A DNA stretch of 64,000 nucleotides from Methanimicrococcus blatticola. GTDB taxonomy: Archaea > Halobacteriota > Methanosarcinia > Methanosarcinales > Methanosarcinaceae. Of this stretch, positions 8,346 through 17,075 are shown in pieces. How positions within the stretch are numbered: position 1 is the first letter of the stretch; every line of letters begins with the position of its first letter. Where the stretch lies: assembly GCF_004363215.1 (NCBI RefSeq), contig NZ_SNYS01000008.1:1-64000 (forward strand), read 5' to 3'. The notes under the pieces are model-generated. The model saw only the letters and a program-made list of their open reading frames with translations. It was not told where the DNA came from and searched no databases. The translations under genes were made by a program, and so were the position numbers.

Positions 8346-9230
8346 TTATATTTCCTATTCGTCAAATAAGCCGTGTATTTTTATGTTTTTATTTTCATAG
8401 GAATTTATTGCAAGAACGGGCAGTTCATTATTGAACCTGACATTGTTTAGACTCATTCCTCTGTCTGCTAATTCCGACCAAGGTTCTTTTGAATAATAAA
8501 TCCCATGCATTAATGTAGCTTCCATTCGATATCGAAGACGTTCATCCGTTTCTTCTGCTACAAATATACGCATTGAACGTAATTGATTTTCAAGAGCCTT
8601 GTTTAAATCTATTTCTAAACCTGTTTTAGATTTAATTTTACCAGATTTGAATTTTATCAAATATTCTGCATACCTGTAATCAACTTTTTTTAAATGTTTG
8701 ATTAATATTTCTTCAATTTCTTTTTTTCCTAAATATTTGTTTAATATTTCTTTGAATTCACTATTTTTATAGTTATATTTTGACCATATTTTTTCAATAC
8801 ATTCATTCGAAATAGGTTCTTCCATATCCTACTCTTTTTCGATCTCTTTGATTATTTCTGAGTCATGTATCCATTCGGGAGGTTTTTTTGCATTAGGCCA
8901 ACCGCTCCATATCTCTTCTCGCTCTCCGTTTTTGGCAAATTCTACATCTAAAATTGTATACCATCCATTTTCAAAATAAGTCTGATGATTAAATTGATCT
9001 GTCAAAAATCTTGCTTTAAATGTACGAGCAGCACCTGCCAGATAGATTATATATTCATTTTTTTTATCTTTGTATTCAAAAGTCCATAAATAAATTCCAG
9101 ACTTATTAAGGGGAACTTCATCCAGTCCCGTTTTATCCTTATATCCTGGCCATGAAAACGGTCCTTCCCATATGAATTCTTTTTCCCGAATTTCATGTGC
9201 ATCTTTTTCTCTGTTAAAACATTTGTCCAT
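8346..9230 (-). CDS. GIY-YIG-like nuclease gene with two in-frame UAG codons
   Basis: Two open stretches lie in the same frame, separated by one TAG (8829-8831): codons GAG-TAG-GAT-ATG. The first half (residues 1-133) has a GIY-YIG-like start: GIYLWTF, then YIIYLAGAA and an Arg (KARF). The second half has RMEATLM and EPWSELADRG, resembling the catalytic Glu and Asn region of that fold. The expected domain is thus complete only if UAG is read through. A second TAG (8355-8357) after FDE is followed two codons later by TAA (8346-8348). With both read as sense the product is 294 residues, Pyl at 134 and 292. The ATG at 9230 follows GGGTGG and lies 11 bases after the mmp7 stop, so it ends the mmp operon. 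The alternative is two genes, or a pseudogene. Confidence 0.55.
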
Positions 9231-9241
9231 CGAACCACCCT

Positions 9242-10180
9242 TCAAATTTCAAACCCGACTTCCGATTTCGGTTTAATTTGAACCAAAATATAATCATTCA
9301 TTTTCGACCGTGTGATGTCGGCAATTTCGCCAAGCTTCGGGCCTTCGTCAAATTCAACATTTCTGACGCGTTCATGGAACAAATCATACGGCAGCTTCAC
9401 GCGAACGCCCGATATTTTCAAAACGAGCGGTGACGGCGCAAGAGATTTGCCGATTTCGGGAATTTGATTCTCGATTTCTTTCATCGCGCGCGCGGGCAAA
9501 ATAGCGGGCGGATCTTTTGATTGTCTCCGACGCATTTCTTCCACAAGTTCGGCCACGCGATCATTCATCGTGTCAAGCGCATTGATTTCATTCGTGCTGC
9601 GCATTCTGTGAGACAAACGACCCATGCTTCCGATATACATATCCGCGCCGTTGATTTCTTCAACATCAATGTCTTCAGGGCCGCCGGTTGCGACAATCGG
9701 CACCTCAACGCCTTCAAAAAGGCGCGGCTTTTTGTTGACGATACAATCTTTAAACGATCCCAGGCAGTAAAGCGCGATGTCATGCTCGTTAATCAGTTTG
9801 CGCTCAAAATCATCATTGAGTGAAACACGGCGTCCCATGCCGCGCGCCAATCCGATCATCGTCGTTTTCGCACCCGGGTGGCGCAAATATTCCGCGATAT
9901 CGCAGGCCGAATGCGGCAGGTGGTGGGAAGCAAGTGTCGGGGAGACGACAGCGATTTCAACGCCTGTCAGCGGTGATTTTGTCAGCGTTCCGAGCTGTTT
10001 TTTCGCAAGTTCCTCTATCAGCGGCACATCGTCTTCGGGAATCACCATGTCCATCGTGACTTCCGTAATCGTAATCATTTTGTTGACCAAATAGCCGCCG
10101 ACATCTTCTAAAAGTTCAATAATCCGGCCGTGTTTGTAAACGCCGCCGTTGAAAACATAAGGCTCGTAAACCGTTCCCAT
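9242..10180 (-). CDS. mmp7: Methanogenesis marker protein 7
   Basis: Mmp7 is one of the proteins found only in methanogens and relatives and is a component of the ATP-driven machinery that reductively activates methyl-coenzyme M reductase. The 312-residue protein begins MGTVYEPYVFNGGVYKHGRI, which is diagnostic. The middle holds LGSFKDCIVNKKPRLFEGV and IVATGGPEDIDVEEINGADM. The ATG overlaps the stop of mmp17 by one base, showing translational coupling. The stop is TGA, followed closely by the GIY-YIG-like gene. Cytoplasmic; identification is by overall family resemblance and context. Confidence 0.92.
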   Translation of the reverse strand: MGTVYEPYVFNGGVYKHGRIIELLEDVGGYLVNKMITITEVTMDMVIPEDDVPLIEELAKKQLGTLTKSPLTGVEIAVVSPTLASHHLPHSACDIAEYLRHPGAKTTMIGLARGMGRRVSLNDDFERKLINEHDIALYCLGSFKDCIVNKKPRLFEGVEVPIVATGGPEDIDVEEINGADMYIGSMGRLSHRMRSTNEINALDTMNDRVAELVEEMRRRQSKDPPAILPARAMKEIENQIPEIGKSLAPSPLVLKISGVRVKLPYDLFHERVRNVEFDEGPKLGEIADITRSKMNDYILVQIKPKSEVGFEI

Positions 10181-10869
10181 TACTGCTCCTCCTCTGTGTT
10201 TTCTGCTCTGTTTCTCGCTTCACGCTTTTCTTTGCCGTCCGCATTTTTCGTCTCCGTCACATCGGGAACAGCACTTCTTAACTCGTCCATCATCTTTTTT
10301 GCGTGATTCAATTGGTTCGGTTCAATGATGTCTTCAGAGGCGATAAACGTGAATTCATTGTTTTCAAATGTATGATAACGGACACGGAATCCTTCGGGGA
10401 CAGCGCGGATTGAAAATTCAACCATATCCGCGTGCAGATTTTTAGACGGATTCGCAATGATGTGCGCCGGAAGGTCTGCCGCATCTTTTTTGGAATCCTC
10501 GGCACGGACCAAAATTGTCCAGCGGTCTGCCTGAACAACGTTTGCAGGCGTGTATTTATCCCACAAATAACGCGTCAAATCCGGCATGTATTTTTCGCGG
10601 TCAATCGTAATTTTGACGTAGTCCTCACCGTTTTCGTATGACGTTTCAACGGTTGCCATATCTGAAATCCGAATCGGCATTTCCACATCGCGAAGAATCG
10701 CCGTCATCATGTAAAGGGATTTGGCGGGATATATTTCAACTCTGATTCTCCCGACAGCGGAAGCCAGGCGAAGGTCAGACATCACGTCAGCCGTAATATC
10801 GCGATAAACGGCCGCTTCCGACTCAACGGCTGAATATACCGTAAATATCTCCAGCGGTTCCATATTCAT
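10180..10869 (-). CDS. mmp17: Methanogenesis marker protein 17
   Basis: This 229-residue protein matches methanogenesis marker 17: it starts MEPLEIFTVYSAVESEAAVY, with the core VGRIRVEIYPAKSLYMMTAI and VVQADRWTILVRAED. Mmp17 is reported in the methyl-coenzyme M reductase activation complex with McrC, Mmp3, Mmp7 and A2. The C-terminal 40 residues are charged and low in complexity (KEKREARNRAENTEEEQ), a likely disordered tail beyond the conserved part. A second Met lies two codons in (MNMEPL). It starts 2 bases after the mmp15 stop, so it is cotranscribed. Confidence 0.9.
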   Translation of the reverse strand: MNMEPLEIFTVYSAVESEAAVYRDITADVMSDLRLASAVGRIRVEIYPAKSLYMMTAILRDVEMPIRISDMATVETSYENGEDYVKITIDREKYMPDLTRYLWDKYTPANVVQADRWTILVRAEDSKKDAADLPAHIIANPSKNLHADMVEFSIRAVPEGFRVRYHTFENNEFTFIASEDIIEPNQLNHAKKMMDELRSAVPDVTETKNADGKEKREARNRAENTEEEQ

Positions 10870-10871
10870 GA

Positions 10872-12233
10872 TTACTCCTCCACGAATCCCGATGCCAAAA
10901 GCGCGGCACCGACGGCGCCGATGAGGTGTGAATTTTCAGGAACAATCACTTTCACGTTCAATAAGTTGCTCAATTCGCGCGGAACGCCTTTAATCAAAGA
11001 AGAACCGCCGACCAAAATGACCGGCTCCTTCACATCAACTTCCTGAAGCTGCTGCTGATAAATCTGTTCCACGACACTGCGGCAGGCAGCGGCGGCAACA
11101 TCTTTTGGAAGCGCGCCTTTGGCAAGCGAATTGACAAGGGACTGCGTTCCGAAAACGATACAGTAACTGTTCATCTTGACGTTTTCCTGCAACCCTTTCA
11201 TGGCGAGGTCGCCGAGTTCGGTAATGTCAACATTCAAACGTTTGGCGACGGTTTCAAAGAAACGGCCGGAAGCGCCGGCACAAATGCCGCCCATTGTAAA
11301 CATTCCGGGAATGCCGTCTTCAACGGAAATCGCTTTGTTGTCCATGCCGCCGATATCAATGACGGTAGCAGGTCCTTTTTGAACATCCGCCAAATAAACG
11401 GCGCCTTTGGAGTTGGTTGTGATTTCTTCCTGAATCAAATCGGCATTGTAATGCTCACCGACAAGGTAGCGGCCGTAACCGGTGGTTCCCATGGCTTGAA
11501 TTTCGGAGCGGTCGATTTTTGCCATTTCAAGAGCCTGAACCAACGCTTTTTCGGCGCTGTCCAAAACTTCATTTGTCGGGCCCCAGCCGATGCCGATAAT
11601 CTTGTTGTCTTTCATGATGACGGCTTTGGTTGTCGTCGATCCCGAGTCGATGCCGGCTGTAATTCCGTGCTGCACTTCGCGTGCCAACAAATGGCGGCGC
11701 TTGGCAATGGTTGTCAGCGCTTCAAAACGTGTGTAAAGCGTAACGGCATCGGTCTGCTCGGTGAATGAATAACTGATAACAGGAATGTTTGATTTTTGGT
11801 GAATGTATCGGCGAACTTCGTTTCTGACAATTGCCGCTTCTGCGCATCTGAAACAAGTCGTCACAAAAACGCCGTCTGCAATGGTTTCGCCGCGAACGAC
11901 AGCTTGCGCGCGTGCCATCATGAGTCTGAGGTCACCGCTGGCCGCTTCAATGCCGAAATCCTTGCCGATTGTGTCAAGGGACTTGATGTCGATTTCAGGA
12001 TAAATGAATTCAGCGTTGACTTTTGCCGCTGCTTCTTCAAAAGCGGGCTGAACGCCGCCGTATTCCGTTCCGCAGGAAACGAGCGCGATTTTGACTTTCG
12101 CTTCGGGCTTGGCCTGCTTGGATTTGGTCGGTTTTGTTTCCGGTCCGCCTTCAAAGTTTTTCGGCGGCTCGGAATCCAAACATAATTTTTCTTCGCCGGC
12201 GTTTGCCATTTTCAAAGGTTTGGCTTTGCTCAT
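10872..12233 (-). CDS. mmp15: Methanogenesis marker protein 15 (BadF/BcrA-type ATPase)
   Basis: Mmp15 belongs to the ASKHA ATPases related to the activators of 2-hydroxyacyl-CoA dehydratases and benzoyl-CoA reductase. In those systems ATP hydrolysis drives a low-potential electron, a role consistent with activation of the Ni(I) enzyme. The C-terminal domain begins with the phosphate-binding GIDSGSTTTKAVIM (about residue 193) and has TVIDIGGMDNKAISV and GGICAGASGRFFE. Two Cys in this region (GGICAG and NSYCIVFG) may bind a shared 4Fe-4S cluster, as in the family. An N-terminal domain (residues about 45-190) has FVTTCFRCAEAAI. The first 45 residues are a polar extension. The ATG overlaps the mmp5 stop (ATGA). 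Confidence 0.92.
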   Translation of the reverse strand: MSKAKPLKMANAGEEKLCLDSEPPKNFEGGPETKPTKSKQAKPEAKVKIALVSCGTEYGGVQPAFEEAAAKVNAEFIYPEIDIKSLDTIGKDFGIEAASGDLRLMMARAQAVVRGETIADGVFVTTCFRCAEAAIVRNEVRRYIHQKSNIPVISYSFTEQTDAVTLYTRFEALTTIAKRRHLLAREVQHGITAGIDSGSTTTKAVIMKDNKIIGIGWGPTNEVLDSAEKALVQALEMAKIDRSEIQAMGTTGYGRYLVGEHYNADLIQEEITTNSKGAVYLADVQKGPATVIDIGGMDNKAISVEDGIPGMFTMGGICAGASGRFFETVAKRLNVDITELGDLAMKGLQENVKMNSYCIVFGTQSLVNSLAKGALPKDVAAAACRSVVEQIYQQQLQEVDVKEPVILVGGSSLIKGVPRELSNLLNVKVIVPENSHLIGAVGAALLASGFVEE

Positions 12234-12709
12234 TTCTTGTCACCGCCTTTTTTTGTTTCAGAACCAGTCGGCAGCGTTTCTAAAAATTCCAAAATCGTGT
12301 AAACAAAGTCATGCATTTGATCTTCATTTGTCGGATAACGAATTTCCAAAACATTGCTTCTGTCGAGATTTGTTCTGGCCAAATATTTCACCAATTCATT
12401 GGTTCGGTTGCAACCGGAACAGCCGAAATCGGCCGGCGTATCTTCAACAATAATGCCTGCTTCCGCTTCTTCTACCATCGGTCCCATCAAAGACATACGG
12501 CCGCGAACGCCTGCCGGCACTTCAATGGCTGCGTATTTTAATCCGAGATTCGGGTCTTCGGGCGTAATATTGAGCGGCGGCGAATCAACGCTGAGCGATG
12601 TGACTTTTTCGCGAACCTGGTTCATTATAACCAGCGGCTCATGGCCTGCGCGCGTGACCAGATCGGCCAAAATAAAGCTGTTTGTGGGGTAAATAAAAAC
12701 TTTCACCAA
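12230..12709 (-). CDS. mmp5: Methanogenesis marker protein 5
   Basis: Methanogenesis marker 5, about 159 residues, recognised from VKVFIYPTNSFILADLVTR and the C-terminal VEDTPADFGCSGCNRTNELV, whose CxxC may bind metal. The function is not established; the gene always keeps company with the methyl-coenzyme M reductase maturation set. No ATG is available at the expected N-terminus. GTG at 12718, TTG at 12709 and GTG at 12706 are all possible. I prefer TTG at 12709 because AGGTG lies six bases before it and the product then begins MVKVFIYP as the family does. It overlaps mmp15 by 4 bases. Confidence 0.85.
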   Translation of the reverse strand: MVKVFIYPTNSFILADLVTRAGHEPLVIMNQVREKVTSLSVDSPPLNITPEDPNLGLKYAAIEVPAGVRGRMSLMGPMVEEAEAGIIVEDTPADFGCSGCNRTNELVKYLARTNLDRSNVLEIRYPTNEDQMHDFVYTILEFLETLPTGSETKKGGDKK

Positions 12710-12766
12710 AGTATCCACCTCTTGTTTTTTCCTTCTATTTTATTGAATGATAAATTGAATCAGCCG

Positions 12767-13435
12767 TTACTTCTTTTTGGCCGTTGTTTCTTTTTTAGTT
12801 GTTTTCTTCGCAGCCGTCTTTTTTGCTGCCGTTTTCTTTTCATCGGGTTTGGCCGTTTTCTTCGCAGGCTCTTTTTTCTTGTCCGCTTCCGCTTTTTTGG
12901 CGGCGATCCGATCCGTGACAATATGCGTCATTTCAGGCTTTTTCTTGTTCTTGCCAAGTTCTGCCGTTATGTAATCTTCAATCTTGAATGAATTCAGGCG
13001 CGTCGGCCATTCCGCTTCTGTCTTTTCAACGCCCGCTTCATAATTATCAAGCGCTTCGCCGACGGTTCCCATCTTTGAAATCTCTTCGTGAAGCGTATAA
13101 AATCCGGGGCGCTGTCCGCCGTTTCGCGTTGCGCGGCAGCGGCGCGGGTCACCTGCCGGGAATCCGCGGTCTTTAACAAAAATATGATTTTTATCCAAAT
13201 CCTGAACAATTTTGATGACGGCGTTCACGTTTTCTTCTGTTCCGGTCATCACCAGTCCGTAACAAGTTTCTTTCAGCGTCACCGGATATCCGGATGCGTA
13301 AGCCGCTTGCGCAGCGTCTGCCGGAAGCACTTTATCGGAGCTGACGGCAACAATTTTCGTAATTTCTTTTTGTCCCGAAAGCGGTTTTTTCACATTCTTA
13401 TTTTTGAATGTCTCATTTGCGATTTCGCTGCTCAT
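12767..13435 (-). CDS. mmp6: Methanogenesis marker protein 6
   Basis: Methanogenesis marker 6 (222 residues). The conserved part is ITKIVAVSSDKVLPADAAQA, ETCYGLVMTGTEENVNAVI and, most characteristic, DRGFPAGDPRRCRATRNGG followed by RPGFYTLHEEISKM. The function is unknown, with a probable role in methyl-coenzyme M reductase maturation. The last 45 residues are a Lys/Ala-rich tail (KKTAAKKTAAKKTTKK) that resembles nucleic-acid or acidic-surface binding tails and mirrors the Lys-rich tail on AtwA in the same operon. The start ATG overlaps the mmp3 stop (ATGA). Confidence 0.9.
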   Translation of the reverse strand: MSSEIANETFKNKNVKKPLSGQKEITKIVAVSSDKVLPADAAQAAYASGYPVTLKETCYGLVMTGTEENVNAVIKIVQDLDKNHIFVKDRGFPAGDPRRCRATRNGGQRPGFYTLHEEISKMGTVGEALDNYEAGVEKTEAEWPTRLNSFKIEDYITAELGKNKKKPEMTHIVTDRIAAKKAEADKKKEPAKKTAKPDEKKTAAKKTAAKKTTKKETTAKKK

Positions 13436-15039
13436 TCTTCCGCCTCCTCCGGCATTTCATCTTCTGATTCGTGCGGTTGTTCTGTTTTCCGGGCATTGAT
13501 TTCTTGAATATAAATGACATCGCCTTCTTCAATATTCTTCAAATTCTCCGGATTCAAAACGCGGCCGATGATATTTGTTGCTTCAAATTTCTCGCCGGTC
13601 GGGCCGAACATCGTTTCATCCGCGAGACGGACGCCGATGTATCCCATTCTTTTGGCCGACTGGTTTGTAATACCGATATCATGCGCTTTGACACTTCCTT
13701 TCGGCACGTTTTCAGGCATAATTTCTTTGTATTTTTCAGCCTGCTTGACTGCTTTGAAAATAAATGTCTCGTCATACACCATTGAAACCGGAAGAGATCC
13801 GACAGGCTGTGTTTTCAAATCAATGGAATGACGGAAGAATTCAACGCTTTTCGGCGCGTCATCATAATAAAATTCAACTTCAATCAGTTTGGATTTCGGA
13901 ACGGTTGTCACCGTTACTTCGCCTTCTCTTAAAATTTCAATCGTGGTTGCCGGTGACTGCGCGACAATCACGTTGTCATCTCCGCCAAAGCCGTCCACTT
14001 TCATTTTTATGCCGAGCGCGGTCAGCAACTCCCTGGAGTCGCCGATGTCATGGCCGAGCAGCAAAAGGCGCGGCGGTGCGGTCTCAACCGTAAACTTGTC
14101 TCCGGGTTTGGCAAAATACGCCAGCTCCATTCCTGATGTCACGTGACCGACAACCGAGTGAAGCAGACTGGACGCGCGGTTCGCGGTTGAAATATACGCC
14201 TGACCGCGTCCGGTTCCGGCCGTTCTCAAACAAACGGCGCCGATTTTGCGCGGTTCAAAATTTTCATATTCGCACGGTTCCCCTTTCAGCGTTTCATCGG
14301 CTCTGAAAGCGTTTGCCGTTGCGTCAACGGTGTAAGTTCCGTCTTTAATAATTGCGAAAAATGTTTCTGTTCCTTGCGGCGAATGCGGTGACATTTCAAT
14401 TTCAGCCGCCGTAATTAAGCGGTCGCCGTCTTTGAGCGGAACGGACAAATCCGTTGTACAATAACCGTCGCCGTAAGCTTCTTTTTCTTCAATGTAAGGC
14501 GTAATGGATTCAATCACGTCGCCTTTGTCAATTTGATCCAAATTGGTGCGGCCGGCAATGAGCGTTGCGAAAACACCGTCTTCGGGCACGCCGTATTCGG
14601 CATAATGATCCTTCTTTGAAATAATCAGCGTGGTTTTGGAAGTGTCAAAACCACCTGCGCTGAATACAATTTCATATTTGCGGTAACGTTTGCTGCCGCG
14701 GACAAAATTATATTCCGTTTCAAACGGGCCGAATGAAATCGCGTCGGAACTTTCCATTAAAATAGGCAAAGGTGTCAGTTTTTCAAATGAGTTGATCCAA
14801 ATTTGAGACGAAAGTGAAGACGGATCTTTCAGTTCGATGACCAGCGGTCCTTTGTTCGTTTGAAGAATATACTCTTTTGTTTGAGTTTTTTCCTCTTCTT
14901 TTTGCTTTTTGACAATACAGACGCTTGCCCCTTCGGTGTAAGGAACGCCTGTTTTTTCAATCACTTCAGCCGGCGTAATATCTTCCTTAAACGAATGCAC
15001 GGTTCCGTTGACTGTCACGTTGATTTTGGATGCCACCAT
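13432..15039 (-). CDS. mmp3: Methanogenesis marker protein 3
   Basis: Mmp3, 535 residues, a large methanogen-specific protein reported as a subunit of the methyl-coenzyme M reductase activation complex. Visible features are a ubiquitin-like N-terminal start (KINVTVNGTVHSFKEDITPA) and a central segment LAYFAKPGDKFTVETAPPRL that resembles peptidyl-prolyl isomerase (cyclophilin-like) regions. Near the C-terminus is TNQSAKRMGYIGVRLADETMFGPTGEKF. The ATG has GGAGAGGG directly before it. It lies 42 bases after atwA and overlaps mmp6, so it is the second gene of the operon. Confidence 0.92.
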   Translation of the reverse strand: MVASKINVTVNGTVHSFKEDITPAEVIEKTGVPYTEGASVCIVKKQKEEEKTQTKEYILQTNKGPLVIELKDPSSLSSQIWINSFEKLTPLPILMESSDAISFGPFETEYNFVRGSKRYRKYEIVFSAGGFDTSKTTLIISKKDHYAEYGVPEDGVFATLIAGRTNLDQIDKGDVIESITPYIEEKEAYGDGYCTTDLSVPLKDGDRLITAAEIEMSPHSPQGTETFFAIIKDGTYTVDATANAFRADETLKGEPCEYENFEPRKIGAVCLRTAGTGRGQAYISTANRASSLLHSVVGHVTSGMELAYFAKPGDKFTVETAPPRLLLLGHDIGDSRELLTALGIKMKVDGFGGDDNVIVAQSPATTIEILREGEVTVTTVPKSKLIEVEFYYDDAPKSVEFFRHSIDLKTQPVGSLPVSMVYDETFIFKAVKQAEKYKEIMPENVPKGSVKAHDIGITNQSAKRMGYIGVRLADETMFGPTGEKFEATNIIGRVLNPENLKNIEEGDVIYIQEINARKTEQPHESEDEMPEEAEE

Positions 15040-15081
15040 TCCCTCTCCGGTTGGATTTGTTTTTATTCTCCGGCAGCCGAA

Positions 15082-16854
15082 TTAAACGCAGCCGCCGTCT
15101 GTATTAATATCAATATTTTCTTTTTCCGCCGCCTTTTCTTCCGCTTTGCCGATTTCGGCTTTTTTGGAAGAGTCGGATTTTTTAGATTTTGACGCGGGCT
15201 TTGACTTTGTTTTCTTTTCGTCTTTGGCCGCCTTTTTTTCTTTGTCGTCCTTTTTCTTGGGCTTTTCTTTTTCCATCAATTTCGGAACAATGTCATGCGG
15301 GTCGCCGATGGATTCAAGCTTGCCGTTTTTAATGTATGCCACGCGGTCACAAACTTCGTGAACGAAATCCATGTCGTGAGACACAATCACGAACGTTTCG
15401 CCGAGTTTTTCACGGGCGTTTAAAATCGAATTTGTCACAGAAGCGCGTGTCAGCGGGTCCATTGTTCCGGTCGGCTCGTCCATAATCACGATATTGGGCT
15501 CTTTCATGAGCACTTGCGCCATTGCGACGCGGTGTCTTTCGCCTTCGCTGAGTTCGAATGTCTGTTTATTCAGAATGTCTTTTGCGTTCTGCTCGCTGAA
15601 TCCGGCAATTTTGAGTGTTTGAATCGCTTTGCGGATGCCGAGTTCGTACGGCAGGTCCAAGCTGATGGATTCCGTTAAGTTTTCAATTACGGTGCTGTGG
15701 GGATACAAACTGTATTCCTGATACAGGATACCCATATATTTCGTCGCGCGCCCTTTGTTGTTGACGCCGGGAACAGCCATGTCGACCCATTCTTCGCCGA
15801 CGCGAACCATTACTTCGCCGCTTGTCGGCGGAACAATGCCCATCATAATTTTTGAGGTTGTCGTCTTTCCGGCACCGCTCTCGCCGATCAAACCAAAAAT
15901 TTCGCGCTCGTAAACTTCAAACGAAATATCGTCAATCGCGCGGACAACACCACGGTCGGCTGATACATATTTCTTTGTCAAATTTTCGATTTTTATAATC
16001 GGCTCGCCGAATTCAGTCGGTTTCTCCGTTTTGATTTCAACATAATCTTCCATGAATTTGTCAACAATCTTCTTCGGGTCTCCGCTGTCGACAACTTCGC
16101 CGCCGTCGAGTAATACGGCTTTGTGCGCCAGTTCCAAAATAACTTCCGGCCAGTGGGATGTAATCACCATGGTCATACCGCGTGTATCGACCGCTTTCAT
16201 CAGGATTTTGTGAACCAAATCCGCGTTCATCGGGTCAAGCGTTCCGGTCGGCTCATCGGCCAGCAGGAGCAGCGGCTCTTTGACAAGCTGACGGGCGAGA
16301 ACAACACGTTGCTTTTCGCCGCCGGACAATTCGCGGGCGATGTGAAGCATGCGGTGGGAAACATTGACTTCTTCAAGCAAATCCGCCGCTTTTTTAACCG
16401 TGTCGGTTCCCTTGTAGCCGACTTCATTCAGCGCGTTTAAAATATTTGTCAGAACGCTGTCGTCGCCGTAAAGCGCAAACGTTCTCTGAATCATGATGGA
16501 GATGCGTTTTGTTACATCTTTTCGGCCTTCGTCGTGCAAGCCGGCGGACGCGAAGTCAATCGTAAACGGTTCGTACTTGCCGTTGCAGCCGCAATTGCAT
16601 TTCTTGCCGATTTTGCTCGGGAATTCCACATGGTGGCAGCATTCGCATCGGGCGACGTGATACAAAACTTCTCCCGTCACATTTCCGATGGCTTCCGTTC
16701 CTCTCAAAACGTGCATCAAAATTGTTTTCCCGGAACCGCTTTTCCCGAGAATGCCAATAACTTCTCCCTCTTCAACCGTTAAATTCACATTTTTTAATAC
16801 AAATTTGCCGTCAAAATCAACGGACAGGTTTTTCACTTCAATGAAAGCAGACAT
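15082..16854 (-). CDS. atwA: Methyl-coenzyme M reductase activation component A2 (AtwA)
   Basis: AtwA is a soluble tandem ABC ATPase that binds the methyl-coenzyme M reductase activation complex and uses ATP to drive reduction of Ni in F430. The 590-residue protein has two ATPase halves. The first has Walker A GKSGSGKT, signature LSGGEKQRVVLARQL and Walker B LLLLADEPTG. The second has GESGAGKTT, LSEGERHRVAMAQVL and NIVIMDEPTG. Between the first Walker A and its signature sits a Cys/His cluster (CECCHH ... CNCGCNG) that looks metal-binding. There are no membrane segments. The last 75 residues are Lys/Glu-rich. I take the ATG at 16854; a TTG lies three codons upstream. It heads the operon, with a TATA box at 17029-17037. 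Confidence 0.93.
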   Translation of the reverse strand: MSAFIEVKNLSVDFDGKFVLKNVNLTVEEGEVIGILGKSGSGKTILMHVLRGTEAIGNVTGEVLYHVARCECCHHVEFPSKIGKKCNCGCNGKYEPFTIDFASAGLHDEGRKDVTKRISIMIQRTFALYGDDSVLTNILNALNEVGYKGTDTVKKAADLLEEVNVSHRMLHIARELSGGEKQRVVLARQLVKEPLLLLADEPTGTLDPMNADLVHKILMKAVDTRGMTMVITSHWPEVILELAHKAVLLDGGEVVDSGDPKKIVDKFMEDYVEIKTEKPTEFGEPIIKIENLTKKYVSADRGVVRAIDDISFEVYEREIFGLIGESGAGKTTTSKIMMGIVPPTSGEVMVRVGEEWVDMAVPGVNNKGRATKYMGILYQEYSLYPHSTVIENLTESISLDLPYELGIRKAIQTLKIAGFSEQNAKDILNKQTFELSEGERHRVAMAQVLMKEPNIVIMDEPTGTMDPLTRASVTNSILNAREKLGETFVIVSHDMDFVHEVCDRVAYIKNGKLESIGDPHDIVPKLMEKEKPKKKDDKEKKAAKDEKKTKSKPASKSKKSDSSKKAEIGKAEEKAAEKENIDINTDGGCV

Positions 16855-17028
16855 AATTCTCAACTATCCTTTCCTGGTATTCATCTGTTTTGAAAGCTTC
16901 TTTTTTCCTTTCCTGAGCTTGCAAATTTTCTATACTGCTACCGTTGCAATATTGAAAAGGCAGTTTTCTATTTTTACAGATTTTTTAAAAAATTTTAAAA
17001 TAAATTGTATCTCATGTTAGATTCTTTC

Positions 17029-17037
17029 TTTATAAAC
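17029..17037 (-). promoter_or_regulatory. Promoter of the atwA-mmp operon
   Basis: On the minus strand GTTTATAAAG fits an archaeal TATA box. The start would fall near 17005, giving a leader of about 150 nt before atwA. It lies between the HAD gene stop and atwA, so the operon has its own promoter. Confidence 0.55.
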
Positions 17038-17075
17038 GTTACAGAAGTCTATGTATTCTATAATGACAAACAGAA

